A stretch of 64,000 nucleotides of DNA from Stentor roeselii. Taxonomy: Eukaryota; Ciliophora; Heterotrichea; Heterotrichida; Stentoridae. Every line of letters begins with the position of its first letter. Positions within the stretch are counted from its first letter, which is position 1. Shown piece by piece: positions 44,993 through 53,912 of this stretch. Position numbers and translations under genes: made by a program. A model generated the notes under the pieces. The model worked only from the letters and a program-made list of their open reading frames with translations. It ran no database searches and was not told the DNA's origin. The stretch spans positions 54,890 to 118,889 of the forward strand of contig RSEH01000150.1 in NCBI GenBank assembly GCA_006503475.1, written 5' to 3'.

Positions 44993-47683
44993 TTAAAACT
45001 CTAGATCCCAGTCAACAGGTGCATTATTTCTTCTTTTATGTTTCGGGATCTCTTCCTTCATCTCAATCTTACTAATGACTTCATCAAGCATTTTCTTTCC
45101 TGACAATGCAGTTTCAACAGCACTATCATTAGAAGCCGCTTTTGGTACATAAGGCGCTTTAAGTTCTTTGCTGGTGATTTTATCCCAGTTGAATCCTGAG
45201 AACCAAACATTTGCCTTTAAATTTTCAAAACTGCCTCCAAGTCGATTAGCTGGATTTTTACTGAGAAGTTGATTAATGAATTCTTTGATGCGGTTTTTAT
45301 TGTCAAGCCATTTCGGAAAAATCAGCTTTCGCTCTTGGACTTGTTCATAAATGGCGTAAGGGTCGCTTTCATCTTCGCCGAAAGGGACATAGCCGATCAT
45401 GAACTCGTAGAGCATGATGCCGACAGTCCAGTAGTCAGCAGCGAGGCTGTACCCGTGACTTGTGACGATTTCTGGCGCCATGTAATGAGGAGTGCCGACT
45501 ATTGTATAAGTTCTTCCATTTACAAACTTCGCAGTTCCGAAGTCGATTAACTTTGGGTACCCGTCGACGTCGACGACCATGTTTTCCGGTTTTAAGTCTC
45601 GGTAAATAATTCCTCGTTCATGAAGATGTTCAAGAATAATGAAAATGCAGGCAATGTAAAAACGAGCGTCACATTCTTTCAATAGTCCTAATTTTCTTAA
45701 CACGTCAAACAGGTCCATCCCTTCGATGTACTCGAGTAAAAAGTAAAGTCTTTTACTGTCTTTGAAGGTTTTTACTAGTTTCATGATCAGGACGTGGTCT
45801 AGTTGAAGTAAAATTTTTCTTTCAAGTACCACATTTTCCTCGATTTCATAAGCGGCGATTTTTCTTCGGTCTACTGTTTTAAGTGCGTAAAGTTTACGTT
45901 TTTGACGATGGACTGTCAGAAAAACGTTGCCGAACATCCCGGCTCCTAAGGTTTTAACGATTGCTAAGTCGTTCATTAAGATGCTGTCGTCTTGAAGCTC
46001 GATACGCTCCAAAAGCTGCTTTTTTATGTTTTCGTTTAGAAGGGGTAAAAAGTCACTTTTGTGTAAAATCCAACAAACGACTCTTTTACGGGCGATGACA
46101 CTTGCACTGCGGAAGTTCTCGAAGAGAAGAGAACGTTCGCCGAAGTAGTCGTGTTTTGTTATTGCTCGGATCACTTGACTGTCTTTTATTATCTCGACTT
46201 TTCCTGATTTTATTATGAAAAATGAGTCTCCTGGGTTGTTTTGCTCGACGATTATTTCACCGTCTTGGAACTCTTGAGTCTTCATTGCTTGCGATAAGGC
46301 CTCGAATTGTGATGGGCCTAAACCTTTGAAGAGCTGGATTCGCTTTAAAAGTTGGATTGCCTCGTTGTTGGTTGTTACTTTGTTGAAGTCACCTCCGATT
46401 GAATTTGAGAAGCCTGAGGATGTTATGTGAGTTACGCTGACCTTTCCATTAGCAATCCAATTTTCCTGATAAACCTCTTGACTTTCCTTAACAACATGAT
46501 CATCTCCAAGAACATCAAAAACCTTGAGTTTAACTTCTGCATTTTCCGAGTTAATCAATTCACCCTGTACAATAACAAAAATTTCATCTTTTTTCGGTTT
46601 TCCTTTTTCAATAACAACAGCTTGATTCGAGTAGCTACAGACCTGCATGCCATTGATCAAGTTATCAATTTGAGTTTTGCTTAACTTTTTGAGAGTATCC
46701 GAATTATCAATTGCGATCCTCATCGAGTTCTTATAAATGATGTGTTCTAAAGAAGCTCCTAAAGAATTTTCCAAGTCTTCCCTGCTAAGAGCGACACAAG
46801 CGACTTCATCAACGGCGACGACTGTAGCGGTTCTTGTTGAGTTGTAAAGCAAGGCCTGGTCTCCGAAATACTCTCCTTTGCCCATCCTTCTTATTTCTTT
46901 TCCTTTTTGAGTGCAGAGGACATTTCCTTCTTTTATCACGTAAAATAAATCGCCTGGGTCACCTTCACTGACGATTTTTTGATTAGGAGAATATTTTAAC
47001 ATTGTGAAACAACTCACAAGGAGTTCTTTTTGACCTTCTGATAAAATTTGAAATTGGGGAACTGAGTCGATAAAGCTACGGTTTTCTTTGTAGTTCTGAA
47101 CGTTTAGTTCTTGTAGAATTTTGCGGAAGGTCTGTCGGTCTAACACCCATACTGCGGTGTTCATTACTGTACGAATTGTTGCACTACGCGGAGTATCATG
47201 AAGAAGTGCAAGTTCACCGAAACTGTCCCCTTCTCGTATGACATTAACCCTTTTTTCATTGACAATAACCTCAAGTCTTCCAGAGGCAACGATGTAATAA
47301 GCGTTTCCTTTACTATTTTGAAGAAAAATGATTTCATTTGCGTCTATCGCGAATAACTTCATTTCATCGATAATCATCTCTCGTTGTTTGTCAGAAAGAG
47401 ATGAAAAAATGAAATGACGTGAAAGAGATGATTTTATCAGCTTTATGTCCGACTGGGTCTTCTTTTTTTCTACTTGATTACCTACCAGGTTGTCTGCCAG
47501 ACCCATGTTTTGAGTTCTTCCGTCTACCACTGCTTTCTTTTGTTTTAAATGCTTACGCGCGAGTTCTAAAGAAGATTTCGGAGCTTTTTTGAAGTTGTCA
47601 GGTTCTGAATCCCTTATAGGGTCCGTCTGGTTGATCTTGATGATTCCACCTTCGGGTTTTTGTTTTGTCACGCAGCTTCCCAT
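44993..47683 (-). CDS. PKG: cGMP-dependent protein kinase with four cyclic-nucleotide domains
   Basis: 896 residues. MGSCVTK at the start fits myristoylation and palmitoylation. Cyclic-nucleotide domains lie at about 88-200 (FGELALLHDTPRSATI), 206-320 (FGDQALLYNSTRTATV), 325-430 (degenerate, no binding cassette) and 445-560 (FGERSLLFENFRSASV). An AGC kinase domain spans about 576-830, with GAGMFGNV, YRDLKPEN, DFGTAK and GTPHYMAPE, and a C-terminal extension. The four-domain plan with the third degraded is that of apicomplexan and ciliate PKG. It likely transduces cGMP signals in motility or secretion. The stop is TAA. Confidence 0.93.
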   Translation of the reverse strand: MGSCVTKQKPEGGIIKINQTDPIRDSEPDNFKKAPKSSLELARKHLKQKKAVVDGRTQNMGLADNLVGNQVEKKKTQSDIKLIKSSLSRHFIFSSLSDKQREMIIDEMKLFAIDANEIIFLQNSKGNAYYIVASGRLEVIVNEKRVNVIREGDSFGELALLHDTPRSATIRTVMNTAVWVLDRQTFRKILQELNVQNYKENRSFIDSVPQFQILSEGQKELLVSCFTMLKYSPNQKIVSEGDPGDLFYVIKEGNVLCTQKGKEIRRMGKGEYFGDQALLYNSTRTATVVAVDEVACVALSREDLENSLGASLEHIIYKNSMRIAIDNSDTLKKLSKTQIDNLINGMQVCSYSNQAVVIEKGKPKKDEIFVIVQGELINSENAEVKLKVFDVLGDDHVVKESQEVYQENWIANGKVSVTHITSSGFSNSIGGDFNKVTTNNEAIQLLKRIQLFKGLGPSQFEALSQAMKTQEFQDGEIIVEQNNPGDSFFIIKSGKVEIIKDSQVIRAITKHDYFGERSLLFENFRSASVIARKRVVCWILHKSDFLPLLNENIKKQLLERIELQDDSILMNDLAIVKTLGAGMFGNVFLTVHRQKRKLYALKTVDRRKIAAYEIEENVVLERKILLQLDHVLIMKLVKTFKDSKRLYFLLEYIEGMDLFDVLRKLGLLKECDARFYIACIFIILEHLHERGIIYRDLKPENMVVDVDGYPKLIDFGTAKFVNGRTYTIVGTPHYMAPEIVTSHGYSLAADYWTVGIMLYEFMIGYVPFGEDESDPYAIYEQVQERKLIFPKWLDNKNRIKEFINQLLSKNPANRLGGSFENLKANVWFSGFNWDKITSKELKAPYVPKAASNDSAVETALSGKKMLDEVISKIEMKEEIPKHKRRNNAPVDWDLEF

Positions 47684-47935
47684 TTTTATGAACTTTAGTG
47701 AAAATAATTGAAAGTTTAAAGGATATGAACATCAAACTAAAGACAATCAAGAATCCCTTGCCACTTTCTTCATTTTCCAAAAAACCCAATCAAACTCTAA
47801 AAACCCCCAAATCCTTCATCCCAAATTCAAACCTTCCAAAATCCATACAAATCCCATCAAATCATTCAAAAATCAACCCTCTTCTATCCATAAAACCTAA
47901 AACCCCATATTATAAAAAAAAAAGGCCCCTTATAA

Positions 47936-48340
47936 ATGCCTGGAAACGGTAAAGGAAAAAGTTCAAGAGGAAAAGCGATTTCAGCAACTGGAAAGACGAG
48001 CAGGTCTCAAAGAGCAGGTCTTCAGTTCCCAGTAGGCCGCATATCAAGATTCATGAAGAAAGGCAAATACGCAGACCGCATCGGTTCAGGGGCGCCAGTC
48101 TATTTATCCGCAGTCCTCGAGTACCTCGCAGCTGAAGTGCTTGAACTTGCTGGCAACGCAGCAAAAGACTACAAAAAGACGAGGATCATTCCAAGGCACA
48201 TCCAGTTAGCAGTTCGAAACGACGAAGAACTGAACCGTCTGTTGATGAACACTCACATCGCCAGTGGAGGCGTCGCTCCTTTCATCCACAGCAGCCTGAT
48301 TCCTGACGGTAAGGACAACAAGGAAAAAGACGAGATTTAA
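47936..48340 (+). CDS. H2A: Histone H2A, divergent
   Basis: 134 residues. [15 protein letters not shown], a canonical L1 loop ([31 protein letters not shown], split over residues about 55-85) and [18 protein letters not shown] are present, so it is an H2A. The docking domain after residue 100 is unusual: [13 protein letters not shown] with His resembles H2A.Z more than canonical H2A, and there is no C-terminal SQ motif. The terminus KEKDEI is short and acidic. The TATAAATG context at the start is a good example of the local pattern. The stop is TAA. Confidence 0.9.
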   Translation: MPGNGKGKSSRGKAISATGKTSRSQRAGLQFPVGRISRFMKKGKYADRIGSGAPVYLSAVLEYLAAEVLELAGNAAKDYKKTRIIPRHIQLAVRNDEELNRLLMNTHIASGGVAPFIHSSLIPDGKDNKEKDEI

Positions 48341-48378
48341 GTAATTTTTTATCTACTTTGACTTGAAATTTAATAAAA

Positions 48379-49047
48379 ATGCCGAAATTAACTTTCATCG
48401 GGAGGGTCTCAGACGGGATGATTTTATGCGAGACTTATGAAGACCTGCTTAAAGAAAATTACGAGTTAAAAAATCTCGCGAAAAACATCTTGAAAAAAGT
48501 TTCTCGATCAGCAGATTCTTCTATTGTCGATACCAGCTTCAGTCACACTTATTACTACAAAACTCTTGATGGAATCTGTTACTTGACATGCACTGAGTCA
48601 AAGTACCCTAGAAAACTCGCTCTTTCCTTTCTAGATGAAATAATTGCCGAGTTTCAACAAGAACTCAAAAAAACCTGGGGATCCGGGGAAAGTGTCGACT
48701 TGCGATCAAAGATTGAAACTATTGAACGTCCTTACTTTTTCATAAAATTCGACAGATTTATCAAGAAAAAAAGACAAATTTACTTGTCACCAAGTCAAGA
48801 CATGTTAGAAGCAAAACAAGAGCTAGACGAGGTAAAAACGATTTTAAGACAAAACATCAACTCTTTACTTGAACGTGAAAAATCACTAAGTGAAATCGGT
48901 GACATGGCCGGAAAACTCAAAAGTGACTCAGCAGGATTCGCGAGTAAAGCGAAAAGACTCAACTTTTCAATGTGGCTTCGGACTTATGGACTTCCTTTGG
49001 CGGTGCTGGTTTTGATTGTGTTAGGAATGTGGATGATGTTGTTTTAG
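48379..49047 (+). CDS. SEC22: SNARE SEC22
   Basis: 222 residues. An N-terminal longin domain (about 1-125), an R-SNARE helix (about 135-190) and a C-terminal membrane helix (about 200-221) without lumenal tail match SEC22, a v-SNARE of ER-Golgi transport. The SNARE zero-layer residue was not fixed with certainty: the Arg expected near 160 lies in a LLEREKSL context. As a tail-anchored protein it would be a client of the GET pathway, whose GET4 is also in this window. The stop is TAG. Confidence 0.85.
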   Translation: MPKLTFIGRVSDGMILCETYEDLLKENYELKNLAKNILKKVSRSADSSIVDTSFSHTYYYKTLDGICYLTCTESKYPRKLALSFLDEIIAEFQQELKKTWGSGESVDLRSKIETIERPYFFIKFDRFIKKKRQIYLSPSQDMLEAKQELDEVKTILRQNINSLLEREKSLSEIGDMAGKLKSDSAGFASKAKRLNFSMWLRTYGLPLAVLVLIVLGMWMMLF

Positions 49048-49071
49048 TTAGGGATTTATTATAAAACGGTC

Positions 49072-49533
49072 ATGAAGCGCGACATATTGTTTGATGAACT
49101 CACTCCTCTGAGTTTTAAGGCAAAGACTCTCGACCCGCCTCCAGTCTTTTCAGTGTTTTTTGTGTTTGAAGTTCTGGCTGCTGCGTTTTGTTGGGTCTTG
49201 ATGCCTGGACTTACAAGTTCTTGTGAACAGGCAAATCTTTATTTGTGGATTTTCGTTTTTATCATCGGAATCAACTTGCACTTGTTCGTCTTCGGAGTAG
49301 AAAACTTTTTAAGGGAAGAAGGAAATTTTTTTAATGTTGTGCATTATTTGTTTTTAACGACTGCCGGAATGTGGGTCGCTTATGGACATTATTTGCTGGG
49401 GTTTAAAGGAATTGAATGCTGGGATCATGATATTTTCTGGGCTTGCTCTTTGGTTGTAGCAGCTTTTGATCTGGTTGTTGTGGGGATTGGGATTAGTTGT
49501 GGGATTTTCTATTGTGCTGTTAAAAAGGAATAG
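49072..49533 (+). CDS. Four-helix membrane protein, unrecognised
   Basis: 153 residues with hydrophobic helices near 25-47, 55-77, 88-110 and 120-148. Short polar ends. No motif that names a family. It starts 24 nt after the SEC22 stop and ends in TAG. Confidence 0.55.
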   Translation: MKRDILFDELTPLSFKAKTLDPPPVFSVFFVFEVLAAAFCWVLMPGLTSSCEQANLYLWIFVFIIGINLHLFVFGVENFLREEGNFFNVVHYLFLTTAGMWVAYGHYLLGFKGIECWDHDIFWACSLVVAAFDLVVVGIGISCGIFYCAVKKE

Positions 49534-49778
49534 AGGTGGAATGTAAGTTAGGATTAATAGAATGAATGGCTCTTATCTGAATGAACCTTTACATAACTCG
49601 AGATATAGAAAACTCCAGCTGTTTCAAATGATTCAAATCATAAAAAGAATTTTTTAAGCACTGTCTGTTATATCACTAAAACACCTTTTAACAATTCAAT
49701 GATTGAAAACAATTGAGAAATAGATAGAAAATCAATAAACCTAACGTTTTTTTCTAATCATAATCTAGAAATTAATTA

Positions 49779-52454
49779 TTAGTTAAACTTTAGTTTAAGG
49801 TAGCTTGAATTTCCAACAATCACGAATGCAAAACAAAGTCTAACCACACTAAAATGATCCATCTGCAAAAAACTAAACCAACTGGCCACCACCGTCAAAC
49901 ACCCAAACCCAAAGAACACAAAAACACAAAAAAACGGCATCTTCCAAAACTTCAAATCAAAAATTTCATTGAAAAACACTGAAAAAATGGCGACCAATGC
50001 AAAACTAAAAAAAATTTCCTGTAATCTTTGATCCAAATCATTTCCTTCAATTTTTCCTTCAAAATAATTCCAAAAATTAACTAAAAAGTAAAAAACAATC
50101 AAATTCAAACTCAAGTCAATAAGAGTTTTAGAAAAAGTAACAAAATATCCTGAATTTTTCGGAAATTCTTTCAATTCAGGCCTTTTAAAAGGTAATACAA
50201 AAGTGTTCATAACAAGAGAAGCTGCGGTAATAAAGACAAGTCTATAAAATTCATGTAAAATTCTTCCCTCTTTCCAGCTGACTACAACAAAAATCACAGC
50301 AGCTGTGCAAAACATCGAAACATGTCCTTGAATATAAAAAGCGACCATTTTTTTCGAGTTTTTGCTCCATCTGAAGGCCGAAGGAACAAAATTCAGTTGT
50401 TTTAAATTGAAAACCAAGTCAAAGTTCCAATCAAGTCTTCCTTTTTTCCTTTTAACAACAGCGACTTCTCCATAAAGTTCATTCAACTTGTTTAAAAAAA
50501 GGTATCTTTGTTGTTCATTGCAGCTGGTCAGTAGTTTTATTTGAGACATCGACTTGTTTATCGGGTGGTCTTTTTCCATGAAATTCGGAGAATTGAGAAG
50601 AATTTTGTGATTTATTAAAAGATCGCTTCCTTCAACGACTAGGCCATCGTTTGGAGACTTTTTGTAGTTATTTGGAAGAATTCCTAGTTTTTTCGCGAAT
50701 GGAAGACTTTCTGATGAAGAATTTTCAGTCATTATTCGGACATCGACACCTGATTCCAGTGTTTTTCGAATTGACATCACTTCAGAATGACCTAAGACTG
50801 AGTTTAAAGCGAGAGAACAGATCAAAGTCATTTCATTTGTTAAGGAGTCGCTGATTATTTCACCTTTTTCACCTCCGAGAAGAGTCCAGTCTTGAAGAGA
50901 CAGGTCTTTATAGGCAAGGGACAGGGTTTTCATTGAACTGTTTTTCTTGGGTTTCACAAAATCTTCGAGGATTTTTAACTTTTCGATGGCTCCTAAAGAG
51001 GTTTTTGTGTTGTAGGAATTCAGGGTTGATGAGCAGTAGCTTATTAGGGATTTACAAGGACCGAAGGCTAATACTTGGATTTTTTTTTTCTCTTCTATAG
51101 CACATATTAGTGATTTTTTTACTTCGTCGAAGGATAAAAATTTTAAATCAAATCGAGGTTCAGTTCTCTTCTTGTTTCCAGTTAGTTGCTCCATTAAATC
51201 CTTAAAAGCCTTCGCCATTTCCTCCTCCAAAACAAAATTCTGATTCTTCTTAATTTCCAAAAAAACATTCAAAACCTCTCCAATCTTCTCAACCACAAAA
51301 TTAGGAACATTCACAAAATTCTTAAAATCAAAACATTCTCCATTCCCAAAGCTCAAAAATTTAACCTGAACATCCTTACCAACTAAAAAATTCGAAGCAT
51401 CAATGCAAAGGACATCAAGTCTTCCAAGTCTTTCAAAAGTTTCAATTTTGTCTAAGCACCCTCCAAATTCCTTCAAATTATAAGAAAAGACCAAGTAAAT
51501 CATTTTTTTAAAGATATCCGGAACAGCCATAACAAAAAAAGCACTTTGAAACAAAAAAAAGTCAAAAACATCAGTCAAGTGCCTTTCAAGCCATCCAAAC
51601 TTAACTGCATTTTGAACCAAGCAGTAAAAATCAACGCAAAAGACAACAGTTCCAAGAAGAAAAGTGTAAAAAGTAAGACTATCTGATAATTTTTCAACAT
51701 TTTTCTGAAATTCAGTCTGATTTTCAATTAAAACATTAGAACCTGTTAGTCGAAAAGAAGTTCTTCTCGACCCGAAAGCGACGATGAGTCCAGTCAATTT
51801 TCCTGTTGTTATTTCTGAGTTGCTTTTCACGAAACTGCCTTCGTAAGGACTTTGAGGAAGTTCCCCTGTATAAAAACTTTCATTTACCCTTAGGTCTTCA
51901 GAAGTCACTATCAAAATATCAGCAGGAAGCACCTGAGAAGGTTTCAAATGAATCAAATCGCCAACGACCAGGTCTTCACTGAAAACTTTCGACTTCTTCG
52001 AGTCTCTCGTCACTGAAAACATCTGAAAAGCATTAAAGCGGTTCAAGTTACTTTCAATAACCACATCTACCATGAATGAAAGACAGTAAATCAGTAAAAA
52101 TGATGAGAAAATCAAAAGACTGTCAAATACATCGATTTTTATTACAATGTAGTACTTCGATATCGTGCTCACAAGCAAGATAAACAATAAAAAACGCAAA
52201 CTTTGGTCTAAAGTCATTGAAAATGCTTTCTGCTTTATCAATGAAAAAGTTGAAAGCCTGTTCATTCCGAAGATACTCATCCGGGCTGGAATCGAGTCTC
52301 GATCCACTCCGGTTTTCATGGAAGTTCTGAGAAACTTGCAGATTTCAGCCAAAGTTCCTAGATTTTTCGAGAGGTAGTCTTCTGAACGATTCGACTGGTT
52401 GAAAAGTTCGGAAACTTTTCTTTGAAATTCTGAAAAATCTTGAAAATTTTCCAT
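49779..52454 (-). CDS. P-type ATPase-like protein with degraded catalytic motifs
   Basis: 891 residues with the P-type ATPase layout: two helices near 85-130, an A domain with GDLIHLKPSQVLPADILIV (about 165-183) and TGEL at 196-199 (normally TGES), two helices near 262-315 with VPDIF where calcium pumps have PEGLP, a P domain in which the phosphorylation motif DKTGT reads DASNF (Asp352), and C-terminal helices from about 700. The GDGxND hinge is replaced by an unrelated basic stretch near 665-680. I infer a pseudo-ATPase of the calcium-pump (P2) branch, unlikely to pump and perhaps regulatory. Composition resets near 51190. The stop is TAA. Confidence 0.78.
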   Translation of the reverse strand: MENFQDFSEFQRKVSELFNQSNRSEDYLSKNLGTLAEICKFLRTSMKTGVDRDSIPARMSIFGMNRLSTFSLIKQKAFSMTLDQSLRFLLFILLVSTISKYYIVIKIDVFDSLLIFSSFLLIYCLSFMVDVVIESNLNRFNAFQMFSVTRDSKKSKVFSEDLVVGDLIHLKPSQVLPADILIVTSEDLRVNESFYTGELPQSPYEGSFVKSNSEITTGKLTGLIVAFGSRRTSFRLTGSNVLIENQTEFQKNVEKLSDSLTFYTFLLGTVVFCVDFYCLVQNAVKFGWLERHLTDVFDFFLFQSAFFVMAVPDIFKKMIYLVFSYNLKEFGGCLDKIETFERLGRLDVLCIDASNFLVGKDVQVKFLSFGNGECFDFKNFVNVPNFVVEKIGEVLNVFLEIKKNQNFVLEEEMAKAFKDLMEQLTGNKKRTEPRFDLKFLSFDEVKKSLICAIEEKKKIQVLAFGPCKSLISYCSSTLNSYNTKTSLGAIEKLKILEDFVKPKKNSSMKTLSLAYKDLSLQDWTLLGGEKGEIISDSLTNEMTLICSLALNSVLGHSEVMSIRKTLESGVDVRIMTENSSSESLPFAKKLGILPNNYKKSPNDGLVVEGSDLLINHKILLNSPNFMEKDHPINKSMSQIKLLTSCNEQQRYLFLNKLNELYGEVAVVKRKKGRLDWNFDLVFNLKQLNFVPSAFRWSKNSKKMVAFYIQGHVSMFCTAAVIFVVVSWKEGRILHEFYRLVFITAASLVMNTFVLPFKRPELKEFPKNSGYFVTFSKTLIDLSLNLIVFYFLVNFWNYFEGKIEGNDLDQRLQEIFFSFALVAIFSVFFNEIFDLKFWKMPFFCVFVFFGFGCLTVVASWFSFLQMDHFSVVRLCFAFVIVGNSSYLKLKFN

Positions 52455-52712
52455 TTTACTAAGATTTTTTTAGAAGTTCTGAAAAAGATCGGATTGATTT
52501 GGTTGATAATTTAAATTTTTACTTGAGGATTGGAAGGATAATCTTTGAGGACTTTAGGTTTTTGTTTTTCTTTGGTTTTGGAGAGTATTGGATGATTGTT
52601 TAAGGTTTTCGGGATTATCTTTTGTTATTGAATTTAGTAGAGTTAGAAAAAATTTATTTGTTTTTTATTTAGGTATTTCAATCAAAAATTTGAATCATTT
52701 ATTACCAAGAAA

Positions 52713-53279
52713 ATGTTGAAACCAATCAGTCTTCTAGTGATGTGTCTGGGTCTGATCAGTGCCACGAACTGCTTTGACCAAAATGACCGTCTTATCACGT
52801 TTTATGTTGCTAGTGATACCACTAACTGGGTTATTGGGCCAGATCTACCAAATGGAGGGAGAGCATCTCAGACACAGGGCAACTCGGGATGGACTGCTAG
52901 CATTCCAGGAGCTGTCTGGATCTGGGACTTACCTTATATTTCACAACCATCTATCGATCAGACATCTTACTTCGCGAACGAATTTTTCATCCCAGGAGTG
53001 CCCGTTTCAGGTACATATGAAGTGAATGGAGATGATAAAATCTGGACAAGCATAAACGGTAAGTCAGTGAACTGCGACATCTTAAGCGGAGGGTGGACGC
53101 TTGATAGCAAAAGAACTTGCGACGTGAAACCATATCTAGTTCCAGGGATGAACATAATCCAGATCACGGTAACCAACAACGGTGCAGGAGGCAACCTAGT
53201 GGGCAGTCCAGACTTCTTCGGAAATCCAGGAGGAGCTCTTTACAAGTTGACCTTGACATCAAGAGTATCAGGAAACTAA
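52713..53279 (+). CDS. Secreted beta-rich protein
   Basis: 188 residues. A signal peptide (about 1-20, MLKPISLLVMCLGLISATNC) is followed by a Gly/Asn/Trp-rich, strand-type sequence with few charges, and four cysteines in the mature part. The pattern resembles a galactose-binding-like or other carbohydrate-binding jelly roll, but no diagnostic motif is seen. It is probably secreted or stored in granules. The stop is TAA. Confidence 0.7.
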   Translation: MLKPISLLVMCLGLISATNCFDQNDRLITFYVASDTTNWVIGPDLPNGGRASQTQGNSGWTASIPGAVWIWDLPYISQPSIDQTSYFANEFFIPGVPVSGTYEVNGDDKIWTSINGKSVNCDILSGGWTLDSKRTCDVKPYLVPGMNIIQITVTNNGAGGNLVGSPDFFGNPGGALYKLTLTSRVSGN

Positions 53280-53912
53280 ACTTAGATTATTAATAGTTCC
53301 GAATGATCACCGTCCTCTGTGACTCCAGATTCAATAATTTAAATGAAGATTTCAATTATTGGAAATTTATTATCTCTAACTGCAGAAAATCTAAACTATG
53401 GCTTTTTGATATTCTTAAATAGTCAGAAACGCCTAAATCTAGTCACAGGACTACATCGAGATGAAAACGCAGCAGCCTGGGTGACTCTCGTTGAAATGGT
53501 TATAAAGGATCGAATTAGATCTGGAAGACCACTTTCGCTCAGGACTAACAACTGAAAAAACCTTTCTTTTCATAGACTTTCAATTTCAGGAATCTCTGCT
53601 TTTGTCTTGATGTTTAGTCCAAGTGGCAATTCTTATACTGTGAGTGTAATGGAAATATTGTTGCATGTGCGAAACGAGAAATAGATAAATAAAATACTTT
53701 TCAAAGTAGCATGTCTGTGAAAGTGACTTTAAATCTGCTAAGTGAAAATCACGGTGACCGACCATCCAAGTAACATTTTCAGCAGTTTTCACCCTGGACC
53801 CTGCTCTAAACACTTATGTTAATTCATATCATTTAGTTTATACTAACTGAGTCTTAAGTCTCCATCATAATCCTTTACTTCAACTTTCTCCATCATTTTA
53901 ATAAATCTTCGC
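53280..53912. other. Intergenic region with a possible gene relic
   Basis: About 630 nt. Two overlapping frames look partly coding: one from an ATG at 53303 (39 codons to TAG at 53420) and one from 53343 to 53555 (70 codons). They could be parts of one broken reading frame, but no 15- or 16-nt intron with proper borders joins them. A Gly-Asn-Ser-rich frame continues weakly to about 53680. I do not call a gene. Confidence 0.4.

Noticed and set aside
53740-53815. SECIS-like string GTGAAAACTGCTG on the minus strand
   Set aside because: The 3' arm does not pair, and no selenoprotein frame precedes it.
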